Assembly: GCA_947629735.1 (NCBI GenBank)
Contig: CANREX010000001.1
Span: forward strand, 1 to 30,002
Origin: an uncultured Clostridia bacterium
GTDB taxonomy: Bacteria > Bacillota > Clostridia > Christensenellales > Borkfalkiaceae
Direction: 5' to 3'
DNA length: 30,002 bases
In this document: piece after piece, positions 7,590 to 15,778 of the stretch
How positions within the stretch are numbered: the first letter of the stretch is position 1
Layout: each line of letters begins with the position of its first letter
Made by a program: the position numbers and the translations under genes
Notes under the pieces: generated by a model
Told to the model about the DNA's origin: nothing
Databases searched by the model: none
What the model saw: the letters and a program-made list of their open reading frames with translations, nothing else

Positions 7590-8026
7590 TGTTAATTCCC
7601 AAGAGAGTTAAAAGAAGAATGCAGCACCGCGGCAAGATACGCGGCAGAGCGCACAAGGGCAATAAAGTAGCTTACGGCGAATACGGGCTTGTAGCGGAAG
7701 AGGGCGGAAGGATAACTTCCAACCAGATAGAAGCGGCGCGTATCGCGATGACGAGATTCATCAAGCGCGGCGGGCAGGTGTGGATAGACATATTCCCCCA
7801 CAAGCCCATAACCAAACACCCCGCGGAATCCCGTATGGGCTCGGGCAAAGGCTCGGTTGAATATTGGGTGGCTATCGTTAAGCCCGACAGAGTAATGTTC
7901 GAAATGGCGGGCGTATCGGAGGACGTCGCAAGGGAGGCAATGCGCCTTGCTTCGCACAAGCTCCCCGTTAAATGCAAGTTCGTCAAGAAAGAAGATTTAG
8001 AAGGCGGTGAAGCTAATGAAGGCTAA
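7589..8026 (+). CDS. rplP: Large ribosomal subunit protein L16
   Basis: 145 aa. L16 organises the A-site finger and tRNA binding on the 50S. Features include MLIPKRVKRRMQHRGKIRG, the core TRFIKRGGQVWIDIFPHKPI and MGSGKGSVEYWVA. Its start is translationally coupled to S3. Its last codons overlap the L29 start. Confidence 0.98.
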   Translation: MLIPKRVKRRMQHRGKIRGRAHKGNKVAYGEYGLVAEEGGRITSNQIEAARIAMTRFIKRGGQVWIDIFPHKPITKHPAESRMGSGKGSVEYWVAIVKPDRVMFEMAGVSEDVAREAMRLASHKLPVKCKFVKKEDLEGGEANEG

Positions 8027-8210
8027 GGATATAATAAATTTGAGCGACGCAGAACTTAGCGCTAAGCTGTCGGAACTTAAAACGGAGCTTTTCAATCTTC
8101 GTTTCCGCCATGCGAGCGGTCAGCTTGAAAATCCTTTGCAGATCAACCTTGTAAAAAAGGATATAGCAAGGGTGAACACCGTGATCCGCGCAAGGCAGAT
8201 CAAAGGTTAA
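8016..8210 (+). CDS. rpmC: Large ribosomal subunit protein L29
   Basis: 64 aa from this ATG. L29 is a two-helix protein at the tunnel exit beside L23. The sequence MKAKDIINLSDAELSAKL matches the usual N-terminus. An in-frame GTG at 8007 would add three residues, but the ATG at 8016 is preceded at the right distance by 'aaggcggtga' and matches the family start, so I chose it. The gene overlaps the end of L16 by 11 nt. Spacing to S17 is 11 nt. Confidence 0.96.
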   Translation: MKAKDIINLSDAELSAKLSELKTELFNLRFRHASGQLENPLQINLVKKDIARVNTVIRARQIKG

Positions 8211-8221
8211 GGAGAAAGGCA

Positions 8222-8482
8222 ATGGAAGAAAGGACATCTTTAAGAAAGGAAAGGGTAGGACTTGTCGTTTCCGATAAAATGGATAAGACGGTCGTCGTAG
8301 CCATCACCGAAAAGAGCAAGCACCCCCTCTATAAGAAGACGATAACCAAGACGACGAAGTTCAAGGCGCACGACGAAAACAACGAGTGCGGCGTGGGCGA
8401 CACCGTAAGAATCGTCGAGACGAGGAAATTTTCCAAGGATAAGAATTGGCGCGTAGCCGAAATTATCGAAAAGGCGAAGTAA
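8222..8482 (+). CDS. rpsQ: Small ribosomal subunit protein S17
   Basis: 86 aa, OB-fold protein that helps start 30S assembly. Diagnostic stretches are RVGLVVSDKMDKTVVVAI and KHPLYKKTITKTTKFKAHDE. The C-terminal part has GDTVRIVETRKFSKDKNWRV. The ribosome site is 'aaggag'. It is followed by a 195-nt hairpin-rich spacer, unusual between S17 and L14. Confidence 0.97.
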   Translation: MEERTSLRKERVGLVVSDKMDKTVVVAITEKSKHPLYKKTITKTTKFKAHDENNECGVGDTVRIVETRKFSKDKNWRVAEIIEKAK

Positions 8483-8677
8483 TTTTCCGCCGCTGCCGCG
8501 GCGCGTATGCGCTTCGGCGGGGCGATAGGGCGGCACGGTGAGGTAACTTTGAAAGTATAGGGAAATCGCGAAAAGTTTTTTCGGAAATTTCCGCCTCACC
8601 CTCTGAACGGCAAAACGCGCCCTTAAAGGGCGGGCAAAGTAAGAGTTGTAAGTTAGACATAAATAAGGAGAATTTAT
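8483..8677 (+). other. Hairpin-rich insert between S17 and L14
   Basis: Three inverted repeats sit in 195 nt. CCGCCG/CGGCGG (8487-8492 with 8515-8520) has GCGC/GCGC inside. A long stem-loop GGTGAGG/CCTCACC (8537-8543 with 8594-8600) continues inward as GGAAAT/ATTTCC (8561-8566 with 8587-8592) and CGAAAA/TTTTCG. A near-loopless palindrome lies at 8618-8632. There is no open frame. It could be a mobile repeat, a processing site or an attenuator; sequence alone does not decide. Confidence 0.55.
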
Positions 8678-9046
8678 ATGATACAACCTCAGACGAGGCT
8701 CAAAGCGGCCGACAACAGCGGCGCTAAGGAGCTTATGTGCATAAAGGTGCTGGGCGGCTCATTCAGAAAGACGGGCAACATCGGCGACGTCATCGTCTGC
8801 TCGGTCAAGACCGCGACTCCCGGCGGCGCAGTAAAGAAAGGCGACGTCGTAAAGGCGGTCATCGCGAGGAGCAAGCAGGGCGTAAGGCGCAGCGACGGCA
8901 CTTATATCAGATTTGACGACAACGCGGCGGTGATAATAGGGCAGAATCAGGAGCCGCGCGGCACGCGTATTTTCGGACCGATAGCAAGGGAACTGAGAGA
9001 GAAAAACTACATGAAGATAATCTCCCTCGCGCCCGAAGTTCTTTAA
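8678..9046 (+). CDS. rplN: Large ribosomal subunit protein L14
   Basis: 122 aa, exact family length. L14 forms intersubunit bridges and is the landing site of RsfS. The sequence starts MIQPQTRLKAADNSGAKEL and carries AVIARSKQGVRRSDGTYIRF and GTRIFGPIARELREKNYMKI. 'aaggag' precedes the ATG. It is the first gene after the S17-L14 insert. Confidence 0.98.
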   Translation: MIQPQTRLKAADNSGAKELMCIKVLGGSFRKTGNIGDVIVCSVKTATPGGAVKKGDVVKAVIARSKQGVRRSDGTYIRFDDNAAVIIGQNQEPRGTRIFGPIARELREKNYMKIISLAPEVL

Positions 9047-9059
9047 TAGGAGAAATGCA

Positions 9060-9488
9060 ATGAACGTAAAATTGAATGATAACGTATTGGTTATCACCGG
9101 TAAGGATGCGGGCAGGCAGGGCAAGGTAATAGCCACTTCTCCCAAGAACAACACGGTGAAAGTAGAAGGGCTCAACATACAGAGCAAGTCCAAGAAGGCG
9201 AGGAAAGCCAACGAAGTTTCGCAGATAGTCAAGCAGGAAGGCGCGATAGACGCTTCCAACGTAATGGTCGTATGCGACGCTTGCGGCAAGCCCGTAAGAG
9301 TAAAGCACGCTTTCGTGGACGGCAAGAAGATCAGGGTATGCCCCAAGTGCGGCGCGAGCCTCGACAAGGCTTACGGCGGCAGGGGCAAGAAGGCTGCGCA
9401 GGTCAAGGAAGCTCCCAAAAAGCGCGTCAGAAAGCGCGCCGCAAAGAGCGAGAGCGCAGAGCAGCCCGCAGAGGATAAGGCCGAATAA
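9060..9488 (+). CDS. rplX: Large ribosomal subunit protein L24 with zinc knuckle and basic tail
   Basis: 142 aa against about 100-105 in most bacteria. L24 starts 50S assembly. The KOW motif is near residues 6-33 (NVLVITGKDAGRQGKVIA). Two cysteine pairs, C72-x-x-C75 and C94-x-x-C97, form the zinc knuckle seen in many Bacillota L24 proteins. Residues 103-142 are an extra low-complexity tail, first lysine/arginine-rich then glutamate-rich, likely disordered. The tail could contact rRNA near the tunnel exit (inference). Standard ribosome site and spacing. Confidence 0.96.
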   Translation: MNVKLNDNVLVITGKDAGRQGKVIATSPKNNTVKVEGLNIQSKSKKARKANEVSQIVKQEGAIDASNVMVVCDACGKPVRVKHAFVDGKKIRVCPKCGASLDKAYGGRGKKAAQVKEAPKKRVRKRAAKSESAEQPAEDKAE

Positions 9489-9502
9489 GGAGGATACGGA
9501 AA

Positions 9503-10060
9503 ATGGCAGAAAAGAAATACGGCAGCAGAGTCGCACAGCAGTACGCCGAAGAGATCGTACCCTATCTCACGAAGAAATTCGGCTACAAGAACCCCATGGA
9601 AGTCCCCAAACTCGTAAAGATAATAATCAGCTCGGGGCTGGGCGATATCAAGGACAACGCAAAGTCCATTCAGATGGCGGTAAATGAAATCAAGCAGATA
9701 ACGGGACAGCAGCCCATACTCACCAAGGCGCGCAAATCGGTCGCGAACTTCAAGGTGAGGGAGGGCATGAACGTAGGCATCAAGGTTACCCTCCGCGGCA
9801 ACAGAATGTATGATTTCTACGATAAATTCGTGTCTATCGCGCTTCCCCGCGTGCGCGACTTCCGCGGACTTTCCGCAGACAGCTTCGACGGCAAGGGCAA
9901 CTACAACATGGGCGTCAAGGAACAGCTTATCTTCCCCGAGATTCAGTACGACCAGGTCGAAAAGATCCGCGGCATGGATATATGCTTTGTAACGACGGCT
10001 AAAACGGACGAAGAAGCGAGAGAGCTTTTAAGGGCGATGGGTATGCCCTTCAAGAAGTAA
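9503..10060 (+). CDS. rplE: Large ribosomal subunit protein L5
   Basis: 185 aa. L5 binds 5S rRNA and contacts P-site tRNA. Recognised by KNPMEVPKLVKIIISSGLGD, ITGQQPILTKARKSVANFKV and RVRDFRGLSADSFDGKGNYN. The N-terminus (MAEKKYGSRVAQQYAEEIVP) is normal. The ATG follows 'aaggaggatacgg'. Spacing to S14 is 11 nt. Confidence 0.98.
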   Translation: MAEKKYGSRVAQQYAEEIVPYLTKKFGYKNPMEVPKLVKIIISSGLGDIKDNAKSIQMAVNEIKQITGQQPILTKARKSVANFKVREGMNVGIKVTLRGNRMYDFYDKFVSIALPRVRDFRGLSADSFDGKGNYNMGVKEQLIFPEIQYDQVEKIRGMDICFVTTAKTDEEARELLRAMGMPFKK

Positions 10061-10071
10061 GGAGAACAAAT

Positions 10072-10257
10072 ATGGCAAAGAAGTCAATGATAAACAAGCA
10101 GCAAAGACCTGCTAAATATTCTACCAGAGCGTATACGAGATGCTCTATCTGCGGCAGACCCCATGCGGTTCTCCGCAAGTACGGAGTATGCCGTATATGT
10201 TTCAGAAACCTTGCTTACAAGGGTGAAATCCCCGGCGTCAAGAAGTCGAGCTGGTAA
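10072..10257 (+). CDS. rpsZ: Small ribosomal subunit protein S14, zinc-binding type
   Basis: 61 aa, the short zinc form. Ligands are C24, C27, C40 and C43 (TRCSICGR and YGVCRICFR). It ends in the typical GEIPGVKKSSW. S14 sits in the 30S head near S3 and S10. Many bacteria keep a zinc-free paralog elsewhere, which cannot be judged from this window. The ribosome site is 'aaggag'. Confidence 0.98.
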   Translation: MAKKSMINKQQRPAKYSTRAYTRCSICGRPHAVLRKYGVCRICFRNLAYKGEIPGVKKSSW

Positions 10258-10272
10258 TAAAGGAGGTTAGAT

Positions 10273-10665
10273 ATGACAGATCCCATAGCAGATATGCTCA
10301 CGCGTGTGCGCAACGCCATCGCGGTAAATAAAGAAACTGTTGAAATTCCTTCCTCCAACATGAAGAAGGCTATCGCCGACATTATGTTACAGGAAGGTTA
10401 CGTATCTGACGTAAGGCTTGAAGACGACGGATATGCCGGCAAGCTGGTGATAACGCTCAAATACGCAGGCAAGAACAAATCGGTTATCAATTCGCTCAAA
10501 AGGGTATCGCGCCCCGGTCTGCGCGTATACGCGAGCGTAGAGGATATGCCCAAGGTTATGGACGGGCTGGGTATCGCCATAATTTCGACCAACAAGGGCG
10601 TAATGACGGATAAGCAGGCAAAGGTCGCAAACGTAGGCGGCGAAGTGCTCTGCTATATCTGGTAA
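10273..10665 (+). CDS. rpsH: Small ribosomal subunit protein S8
   Basis: 130 aa. S8 is a primary 16S binder and in E. coli represses the spc operon by binding near the L5 start. The protein begins MTDPIADMLTRVRNAIAVNK and contains SRPGLRVYASVEDMPKVMDG and GIAIISTNKGVMTDKQAKVA. Strong site 'aaaggaggttag' upstream. Spacing to L6 is 13 nt. Confidence 0.98.
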   Translation: MTDPIADMLTRVRNAIAVNKETVEIPSSNMKKAIADIMLQEGYVSDVRLEDDGYAGKLVITLKYAGKNKSVINSLKRVSRPGLRVYASVEDMPKVMDGLGIAIISTNKGVMTDKQAKVANVGGEVLCYIW

Positions 10666-10678
10666 GGAGGCTTGAAGA

Positions 10679-11227
10679 ATGTCGAGAATAGGTAAAATGC
10701 CCGTAGTCATTCCCGCGGGAGTGACCGTGAATTTTGCGAACGGCGTCGTAACCGTCAAGGGCGCTAAGGGCACGCTCACGCAGAAGATCGAAGGCGATAT
10801 AATCATAAAGGTAGAAGGCGCGCACGCGCTCGTCGAAAAGGCTGTCGACAGCCCCGAGCTCGACGCAAAGCACGGACTTTACCGCGCGCTTCTCCACAAC
10901 ATGGTGGTAGGCGTTTCGGAAGGATATTGCAAGACGCTCAAAGTAAACGGCGTAGGCTGGAAGGTGGCGAAGCAGGGCAAAAAGCTCGTGCTCAACGTAG
11001 GTTTTTCACACCCCATCGAAGTGGAAGAGCCCGCGGGCGTCACATTGGCATGCCCCAACCCCAACGAGATAACCGTATCGGGAATCGATAAGACGCTCGT
11101 CGGACAGACGGCGGCAAACATCAGGACGATAAGAGAGCCCGAGCCTTATCACGGCTACGGAATCGCGTACAGCGACGAAGTTATAGAGCGCAAGGAAGGC
11201 AAGACGGGAGGTAAGGGCAAGAAGTAA
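10679..11227 (+). CDS. rplF: Large ribosomal subunit protein L6
   Basis: 182 aa with two similar domains. L6 lies near the GTPase centre. Visible signatures are MSRIGKMPVVIPAGVTV, ALLHNMVVGVSEGY and the C-terminal REPEPYHGYGIAYSDEVIER. A lysine-rich end follows. 'taaggaggcttgaag' is the ribosome site. A 131-nt spacer separates it from L18. Confidence 0.98.
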   Translation: MSRIGKMPVVIPAGVTVNFANGVVTVKGAKGTLTQKIEGDIIIKVEGAHALVEKAVDSPELDAKHGLYRALLHNMVVGVSEGYCKTLKVNGVGWKVAKQGKKLVLNVGFSHPIEVEEPAGVTLACPNPNEITVSGIDKTLVGQTAANIRTIREPEPYHGYGIAYSDEVIERKEGKTGGKGKK

Positions 11228-11358
11228 TTTCGGATTGCGGCATTTCGCCGCGCCGCACGCCCGCGCACTCCGCACCCGAAGAGGTGCAAGCGGGTCTGCT
11301 TTTCCGAAGGATAAACCGCGAAAAATGCGGTTGATTGCTCTGATTTAAGGAGTTTATT
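11228..11358 (+). other. Spacer between L6 and L18 with two small hairpins
   Basis: 131 nt without an open frame. GCGGC/GCCGC (11237-11241 with 11247-11251) and AACCGC/GCGGTT (11314-11319 with 11327-11332) can form hairpins. No promoter of good quality was found. Operon spacers elsewhere are 11-16 nt, so this is an added segment. Confidence 0.4.
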
Positions 11359-11727
11359 ATGATAAAGAAGATCGATAAGAATCAGGAAAGACTTCGCCGT
11401 CACACGAGGGTGAAGAAAAAGATCAAGGGAACTGCCCGGACGCCCAGACTGAGCGTTTATCGCAGCCTCAACCATATCTATGCGCAGATCATAGACGATG
11501 AAAAGGGCGTGACGCTCTGCTCGGCTTCCACCATGGAAAAGGAAGTAAAGGCGCAGATAGGCGAAATGACCAAGACGGACGCGGCAAAGGTCGTAGGCAA
11601 GACCTTGGCGGCGCGCGCGCTCGAAAAGGGCGTAAAGGAAGTCGTGTTCGACAGGGGCGGCTACCTTTACACGGGAAGAGTGCAGGCTGTGGCAGACGGC
11701 GCGAGAGAAGCCGGACTTAATTTCTAA
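11359..11727 (+). CDS. rplR: Large ribosomal subunit protein L18
   Basis: 122 aa. L18 binds 5S rRNA together with L5. The basic start RRHTRVKKKIKGTARTPRLS, the phrase VYRSLNHIYAQIIDDEKGVT and the end FDRGGYLYTGRVQAVADGAR are characteristic. The ATG follows 'aaggag'. Spacing to S5 is 11 nt. Confidence 0.98.
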   Translation: MIKKIDKNQERLRRHTRVKKKIKGTARTPRLSVYRSLNHIYAQIIDDEKGVTLCSASTMEKEVKAQIGEMTKTDAAKVVGKTLAARALEKGVKEVVFDRGGYLYTGRVQAVADGAREAGLNF

Positions 11728-11738
11728 GGAGTAAGGTC

Positions 11739-12278
11739 ATGGAAGAGAAGAAAGAAAAATCCGCAAGAAGAAACGACAGACCTAAGAGAAGGGAAGAGGA
11801 CGACGGCTTCATCAAAAAGCTGATACAGGTAAACAGGGTAAGCAAGACCGTAAAGGGCGGCAGAAACATGCGCTTTGCGGCTTTGGTAGTGGTCGGCGAC
11901 GGCGCGGGCTCTGTGGCGTACGGAATGGGGAAGTCCAAGGAAGTCCCCGAAGCCATAGAAAAGGCGACGCAGCAAGCCAAGAAGAATCTTACCAAGGTCA
12001 ACCTGCAAGGAACGACCATTCCCCACGGCGTGATCGGCGTATACGGAAGAGGCACGGTTCTGATGATGCCCGCATCGGAAGGTACGGGCGTCATAGCGGG
12101 CGGTCCCGTACGTGCCGTCATGGAAGCGGCGGGCGTAAAGGATATCCGCACCAAGTCGCACGGGACGAACAACCCCATCAACTGCGTAAAAGCGGCGATA
12201 GCGGGTCTCGTTTCGCTCAAATCCCCCGAAGAAGTCGCTGCGGCGAGGGGCAAGTCCGTAGAAGAAATTTTAGGTTAA
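11739..12278 (+). CDS. rpsE: Small ribosomal subunit protein S5
   Basis: 179 aa. S5 takes part in mRNA unwinding and decoding accuracy. A charged N-terminal extension of about 20 residues precedes the double-stranded RNA binding domain (LIQVNRVSKTVKGGRNMRFA). The C-terminal half has GVIGVYGRGTVLMMPASEGT and GTNNPINCVKA. The ribosome site is 'aaggag'. L30 follows after 13 nt. Confidence 0.98.
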   Translation: MEEKKEKSARRNDRPKRREEDDGFIKKLIQVNRVSKTVKGGRNMRFAALVVVGDGAGSVAYGMGKSKEVPEAIEKATQQAKKNLTKVNLQGTTIPHGVIGVYGRGTVLMMPASEGTGVIAGGPVRAVMEAAGVKDIRTKSHGTNNPINCVKAAIAGLVSLKSPEEVAAARGKSVEEILG

Positions 12279-12291
12279 TCGGGAGGGCGTT

Positions 12292-12465
12292 ATGGTAAAA
12301 GTTACGTTAGTTAAAAGCGCATCCAACGAGCCCGCTACGGTAAAAGCTACCGTAAAGGCGTTGGGACTTAAAAAAATCCGTTCGACCAAGACTTTGGAGA
12401 GCACTCCCGCAAATCTGGGACAGATCGAAAAGGTCAAATACCTTTTGAAGGTCGAAGAAGTTTAA
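12292..12465 (+). CDS. rpmD: Large ribosomal subunit protein L30
   Basis: 57 aa, found by direct translation in the gap between S5 and L15. It starts MVKVTLVKSASNEPATVKAT and continues VKALGLKKIRSTKTLESTPA, then ILGQIEKVKY-like NLGQIEKVKYLLKVEEV at the end; this is the bacterial L30 pattern and length. A 'gggagg' ribosome site lies 6 nt before the ATG. Its place between S5 and L15 is the canonical one in the spc operon. Confidence 0.96.
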   Translation: MVKVTLVKSASNEPATVKATVKALGLKKIRSTKTLESTPANLGQIEKVKYLLKVEEV

Positions 12466-12476
12466 GGAGAAGAAAA

Positions 12477-12923
12477 ATGAGAATAGATACATTACAGCCC
12501 GCAGAGGGCGCAACCGCTTCTCCCAAGAGATTAGGCAGAGGAATAGGTTCCGGAAAAGGCAAGACGAGCGGCAAGGGACATAAAGGTCAGTGGGCGCGTT
12601 CGGGCGGCGGCGTACGTCCCGGTTTCGAAGGCGGTCAGATGCCCCTTCACAGGAGAATCCCCAAGAGGGGTTTCCACAACAAGTGGGCGACGTCCTATCT
12701 CATCGTCAACCTTTCGCAGCTTGGAAGCGTGCCCGCGGGCACGGTGGTGGACTACGATTACGTCGTAGCCAACAGCCTCACGAAGAACGTCAAGAACAAC
12801 GGCGGGCTTAAAGTGTTGGGCAAGGGCGAAATCAACGTAGCCCTCACCGTAAAGGCGGCAAAGTTCTCCGAAAGCGCGAAAGAGGCGATAGAAAAAGCCG
12901 GCGGCAAGGCGGAAACCGTCTGA
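12477..12923 (+). CDS. rplO: Large ribosomal subunit protein L15
   Basis: 148 aa. L15 is a late 50S assembly protein. The glycine- and lysine-rich N-terminus (RLGRGIGSGKGKTSGKGHKG) threads into 23S rRNA. The C-terminal domain contains KVLGKGEINVALTVKAAKFS. 'aaggag' lies upstream. Downstream a GC hairpin separates it from SecY. Confidence 0.98.
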   Translation: MRIDTLQPAEGATASPKRLGRGIGSGKGKTSGKGHKGQWARSGGGVRPGFEGGQMPLHRRIPKRGFHNKWATSYLIVNLSQLGSVPAGTVVDYDYVVANSLTKNVKNNGGLKVLGKGEINVALTVKAAKFSESAKEAIEKAGGKAETV

Positions 12924-12929
12924 TTGCCG

Positions 12930-12957
12930 CCCGCGCGGCGTTTTCTCTCCGCGCGGG
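12930..12957 (+). terminator. GC-rich hairpin between L15 and SecY (possible partial terminator)
   Basis: CCCGCGCGG (12930-12938) pairs with CCGCGCGGG (12949-12957) around a T-rich loop. Only 'gcaggtttt' follows, so full termination is unlikely. A hairpin here could lower expression of secY relative to the ribosomal genes or stabilise the upstream mRNA 3' end. Confidence 0.4.
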
Positions 12958-13007
12958 GCAGGTTTTAACGGAAACGGCGTAAAACCCGTTTTGAAGAGAG
13001 GTTTAAC

Positions 13008-14360
13008 ATGTTTGAAACAATAAAAAATTGTTTTAAGAATAAGGAAATCCGCAAGAAGATATGGATAACCCTCCTGCTTCTGCTCATATTCCGTCTGGGC
13101 TGCTATATACCCGTACCCGGCATAAACGTTCAGGTATTCAGCGAAGCGATAGAAAACGTATCGTTTCTTGAAATCATGTCGGCAATTTCGGGCGGTTCGC
13201 TGCAAAACGCAACGCTGTTTGCGCTCGGCATCAGCCCCTACATCAACGCCTCCATTATCATACAGCTGTTAAGCGTGGGAATTCCCGCCCTCGAAAGGCT
13301 CTCCAAACAGGGCGAAGAAGGCAGGAAGAAGATAGCCCAGCTCACCCGTTATCTCACCATATTGCTCGCGGTAGGTCAGTCCGTGGGAATAGTAATCAAT
13401 TTCGGCATGATACACGGTGAAGGCGTAATGCTTAACTTCTTCGGCTCGCTCACCCCGATAGGCGAGACGGGCGCGAAGTGGCTGGCGGGCATATTCCTCG
13501 CGGTAGTATACACCGCGGGCGCGATGCTCGTAATGTGGATAGGCGAAAGGATAACGGAATACGGCATAAGCAACGGCATATCGCTTATAATCTTCATCGG
13601 CATACTTTCCACGGCGGGCAATCAGCTTGTGGCAAAGTTCACGCAGGCGTTCACGGGTACTCCCGAAGTGCTGTGGGAAGTCGCGGGCTTCATAATACTT
13701 ACGGTGTTTGAATTCGCCGCGATCTGCGCGGTCGATCTGTCCGAAAGGCGGATACCCGTACAGTACGCAAAACAGGTCAAGGGCAGGAGAATGTACGGCG
13801 GACAGTCGTCGGTGATACCCATGCGCATATCGGGCTCGGGCGTAATGCCGCTGATATTCGCGTTCACCATAATAAGCGCGCCCGCCATGATAATAAGTTT
13901 CGCAGCTCCCGGCACGCCCGCGGAGACGGGACTTACCCAATGGTTCTCGGGCAACTCGCCCTATTGGTACGGTCAGCTGATATATATGGTAGCGCTGTGC
14001 GTGCTCATATTCGGGTTCTCGTTCTTCTACGCGATGATGCAGTTCAACCCGGACGACGTCTCCAAGACTATTCAGCAGAACGGCGGCTTCATACAGGGCA
14101 TACGCCCCGGCAAGCCCACCGCGGATTACCTCAAAAAGATAAACAACAGGATAACGCTCTTCGGCGCGATATATCTGACGATAGTGGCGTTGATACCTTC
14201 CATACTCGCGGTAATACTCACCGCTTGCGGCATGTCCACCGACCTCATCTCGGTGTTCTCCACGACGGGAATACTCATCGTCGTATCCGTCGCGCTCGAA
14301 CTCGACAAGCAGTTGCAGTCACAGCTCATGATGAAAAACTACAAGGGCTTCCTGAAATAA
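13008..14360 (+). CDS. secY: Protein translocase channel subunit SecY
   Basis: 450 aa with ten hydrophobic segments, the standard SecY architecture. It forms the membrane channel with SecE and SecG and receives nascent chains from the ribosome. TM1 is near residues 20-42 (WITLLLLLIFRLGCYIPVPG); the plug and TM2 region has NATLFALGISPYINASIIIQ. The cytosolic loop 4/5 shows RRIPVQYAKQVKGRRMYGGQ. The loop 8/9 carries IRPGKPTADYLKKINNRITL. 'gaagagagg' precedes the ATG. Adk follows after 18 nt. Confidence 0.98.
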   Translation: MFETIKNCFKNKEIRKKIWITLLLLLIFRLGCYIPVPGINVQVFSEAIENVSFLEIMSAISGGSLQNATLFALGISPYINASIIIQLLSVGIPALERLSKQGEEGRKKIAQLTRYLTILLAVGQSVGIVINFGMIHGEGVMLNFFGSLTPIGETGAKWLAGIFLAVVYTAGAMLVMWIGERITEYGISNGISLIIFIGILSTAGNQLVAKFTQAFTGTPEVLWEVAGFIILTVFEFAAICAVDLSERRIPVQYAKQVKGRRMYGGQSSVIPMRISGSGVMPLIFAFTIISAPAMIISFAAPGTPAETGLTQWFSGNSPYWYGQLIYMVALCVLIFGFSFFYAMMQFNPDDVSKTIQQNGGFIQGIRPGKPTADYLKKINNRITLFGAIYLTIVALIPSILAVILTACGMSTDLISVFSTTGILIVVSVALELDKQLQSQLMMKNYKGFLK

Positions 14361-14378
14361 TATCGCGGGGAAAGGTAA

Positions 14379-15005
14379 ATGAACATTGTATTGTTGGGCG
14401 CGCCGGGCGCAGGCAAAGGCACTCAGGCGAGCATGATAGAGGAAAAATTTTCCCTCGTGCACATATCGACGGGCGACATCTTCCGCGCGAATATCAAGGG
14501 CGGCACGCCTATCGGCAAGATAGCCAAAGGTTACATCGACGCGGGCAAGCTCGTTCCCGACGAGGTTACCTGCAAGATAGTGGAAAACAGATTGGGCGAG
14601 GAGGACGTCAAGGGCGGCTTTATGCTCGACGGCTTCCCGCGCAATATCTTTCAGGCGGAACAGCTCGATAAGTTTGCGAAAATCGACGTGTGCGTGAATA
14701 TAGACGTGGACATCGACCTGCTCATGGACAGGATATGCGGCAGAAGGGTGTGCGCGTGCGGCGAAAGCTATCACGTTTCCACGCTGAACGGAGAGACGAA
14801 GTGCAAAAAGTGCGGCGGCACGCTCTATCGCAGGGACGACGACAACCCCGAGACGGTGCAGAAGCGGCTGGACACTTATTTCAAGGAGACGGCTCCCGTC
14901 GCCGATTACTACAAAAAACAGGGCAAACTCTTCACCGTAAAGAGCGGCAAAGGCTCGCCCAAGGAAGTGTTTGCGGTAATCGCGGAGAAGCTGAAAGAAT
15001 ATTGA
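14379..15005 (+). CDS. adk: Adenylate kinase, zinc-lid type
   Basis: 208 aa, long-form enzyme that interconverts ATP + AMP and 2 ADP in the cytosol. The P-loop GAPGAGKGT is at residues 7-15; DGFPRN lies near 84-89; the lid carries C125-x-C127 and C142-x-x-C145, followed by RRDDDNPETVQKRLDTY. Zinc lids usually have CxxC in the first pair, so the CxC spacing here is slightly odd. The gene sits between secY and map as in most Bacillota. The ribosome site 'ggggaaagg' is weaker than those of its neighbours. Confidence 0.97.
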   Translation: MNIVLLGAPGAGKGTQASMIEEKFSLVHISTGDIFRANIKGGTPIGKIAKGYIDAGKLVPDEVTCKIVENRLGEEDVKGGFMLDGFPRNIFQAEQLDKFAKIDVCVNIDVDIDLLMDRICGRRVCACGESYHVSTLNGETKCKKCGGTLYRRDDDNPETVQKRLDTYFKETAPVADYYKKQGKLFTVKSGKGSPKEVFAVIAEKLKEY

Positions 15006-15012
15006 ATCGTAT

Positions 15013-15759
15013 ATGGTTAGAATAAAGACTGCGGAGGAAATCGCGCTGATGCGCGAACCTTGCAGGATAGTCAAAGAGACGCTCGAATACGTCGGCAAAC
15101 ATATCTGCGCGGGCATGACCACAAAGGAAGTGGACGACCTCGTCTACAAATATATAACTTCCTGCGGGGCCGTTCCGTCGGAATTGGGCTATTGCGGCTA
15201 CCCCGCAAGCTCGTGCGTGTCGGTAAACGAAGTGGTCGTCCACGGAATCCCGGGAGACAGGGTGATAGAGGACGGCGACATAGTGAGCGTGGACATAACC
15301 GCGGAAAAGAACGGTTTTCAGGGCGACGCGTGCAGGACTTTTCTCATCGGCAACGTGTCGGAGGAAAAGCGCAGGCTCGTCAAGGTGACGGAGGAATGTT
15401 TCTTCAAGGCGATAGAAGGTCTTAAAGAGGACACTCCGCTGTACGACATAGGCTATGCGGTGCAGACCCACGCGGAAGCGCACGGCTACGGCGTGGTGCG
15501 GGCGCTCACCGGTCACGGCATAGGCAGGGAAATGCACGAGGACCCTTCCGTCCCCAACTACGGCAGAAAGGGCACGGGCATGCGGCTCAGAGCGGGCATG
15601 ACGATCTGCATAGAACCCATGATAAGTATGGGCACATGGCGGGTGAACTTCGATAAGGACGACGGCTGGACGGTGACGACCGCCGACGGCAAGCCCGCAG
15701 CCCACTATGAGAACACGGTGCTGATAACCGCGGACGGCGTGGAAATTCTGACGCTGTAA
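15013..15759 (+). CDS. map: Methionine aminopeptidase, type I
   Basis: 248 aa cytosolic enzyme that removes the initiator methionine. All five metal ligands align with the E. coli enzyme: D94, D105, H168, E201 and E233; H76 is also conserved. Key motifs are VVHGIPG, VSVDITAEKNGFQGDACRTF and TGHGIG. The start lies 8 nt after the adk stop, with no separate strong ribosome site, so coupling to adk is likely. The KOW-protein gene follows after 19 nt. Confidence 0.97.
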   Translation: MVRIKTAEEIALMREPCRIVKETLEYVGKHICAGMTTKEVDDLVYKYITSCGAVPSELGYCGYPASSCVSVNEVVVHGIPGDRVIEDGDIVSVDITAEKNGFQGDACRTFLIGNVSEEKRRLVKVTEECFFKAIEGLKEDTPLYDIGYAVQTHAEAHGYGVVRALTGHGIGREMHEDPSVPNYGRKGTGMRLRAGMTICIEPMISMGTWRVNFDKDDGWTVTTADGKPAAHYENTVLITADGVEILTL

Positions 15760-15778
15760 CTTTCAGGCGGTGGCGTGT

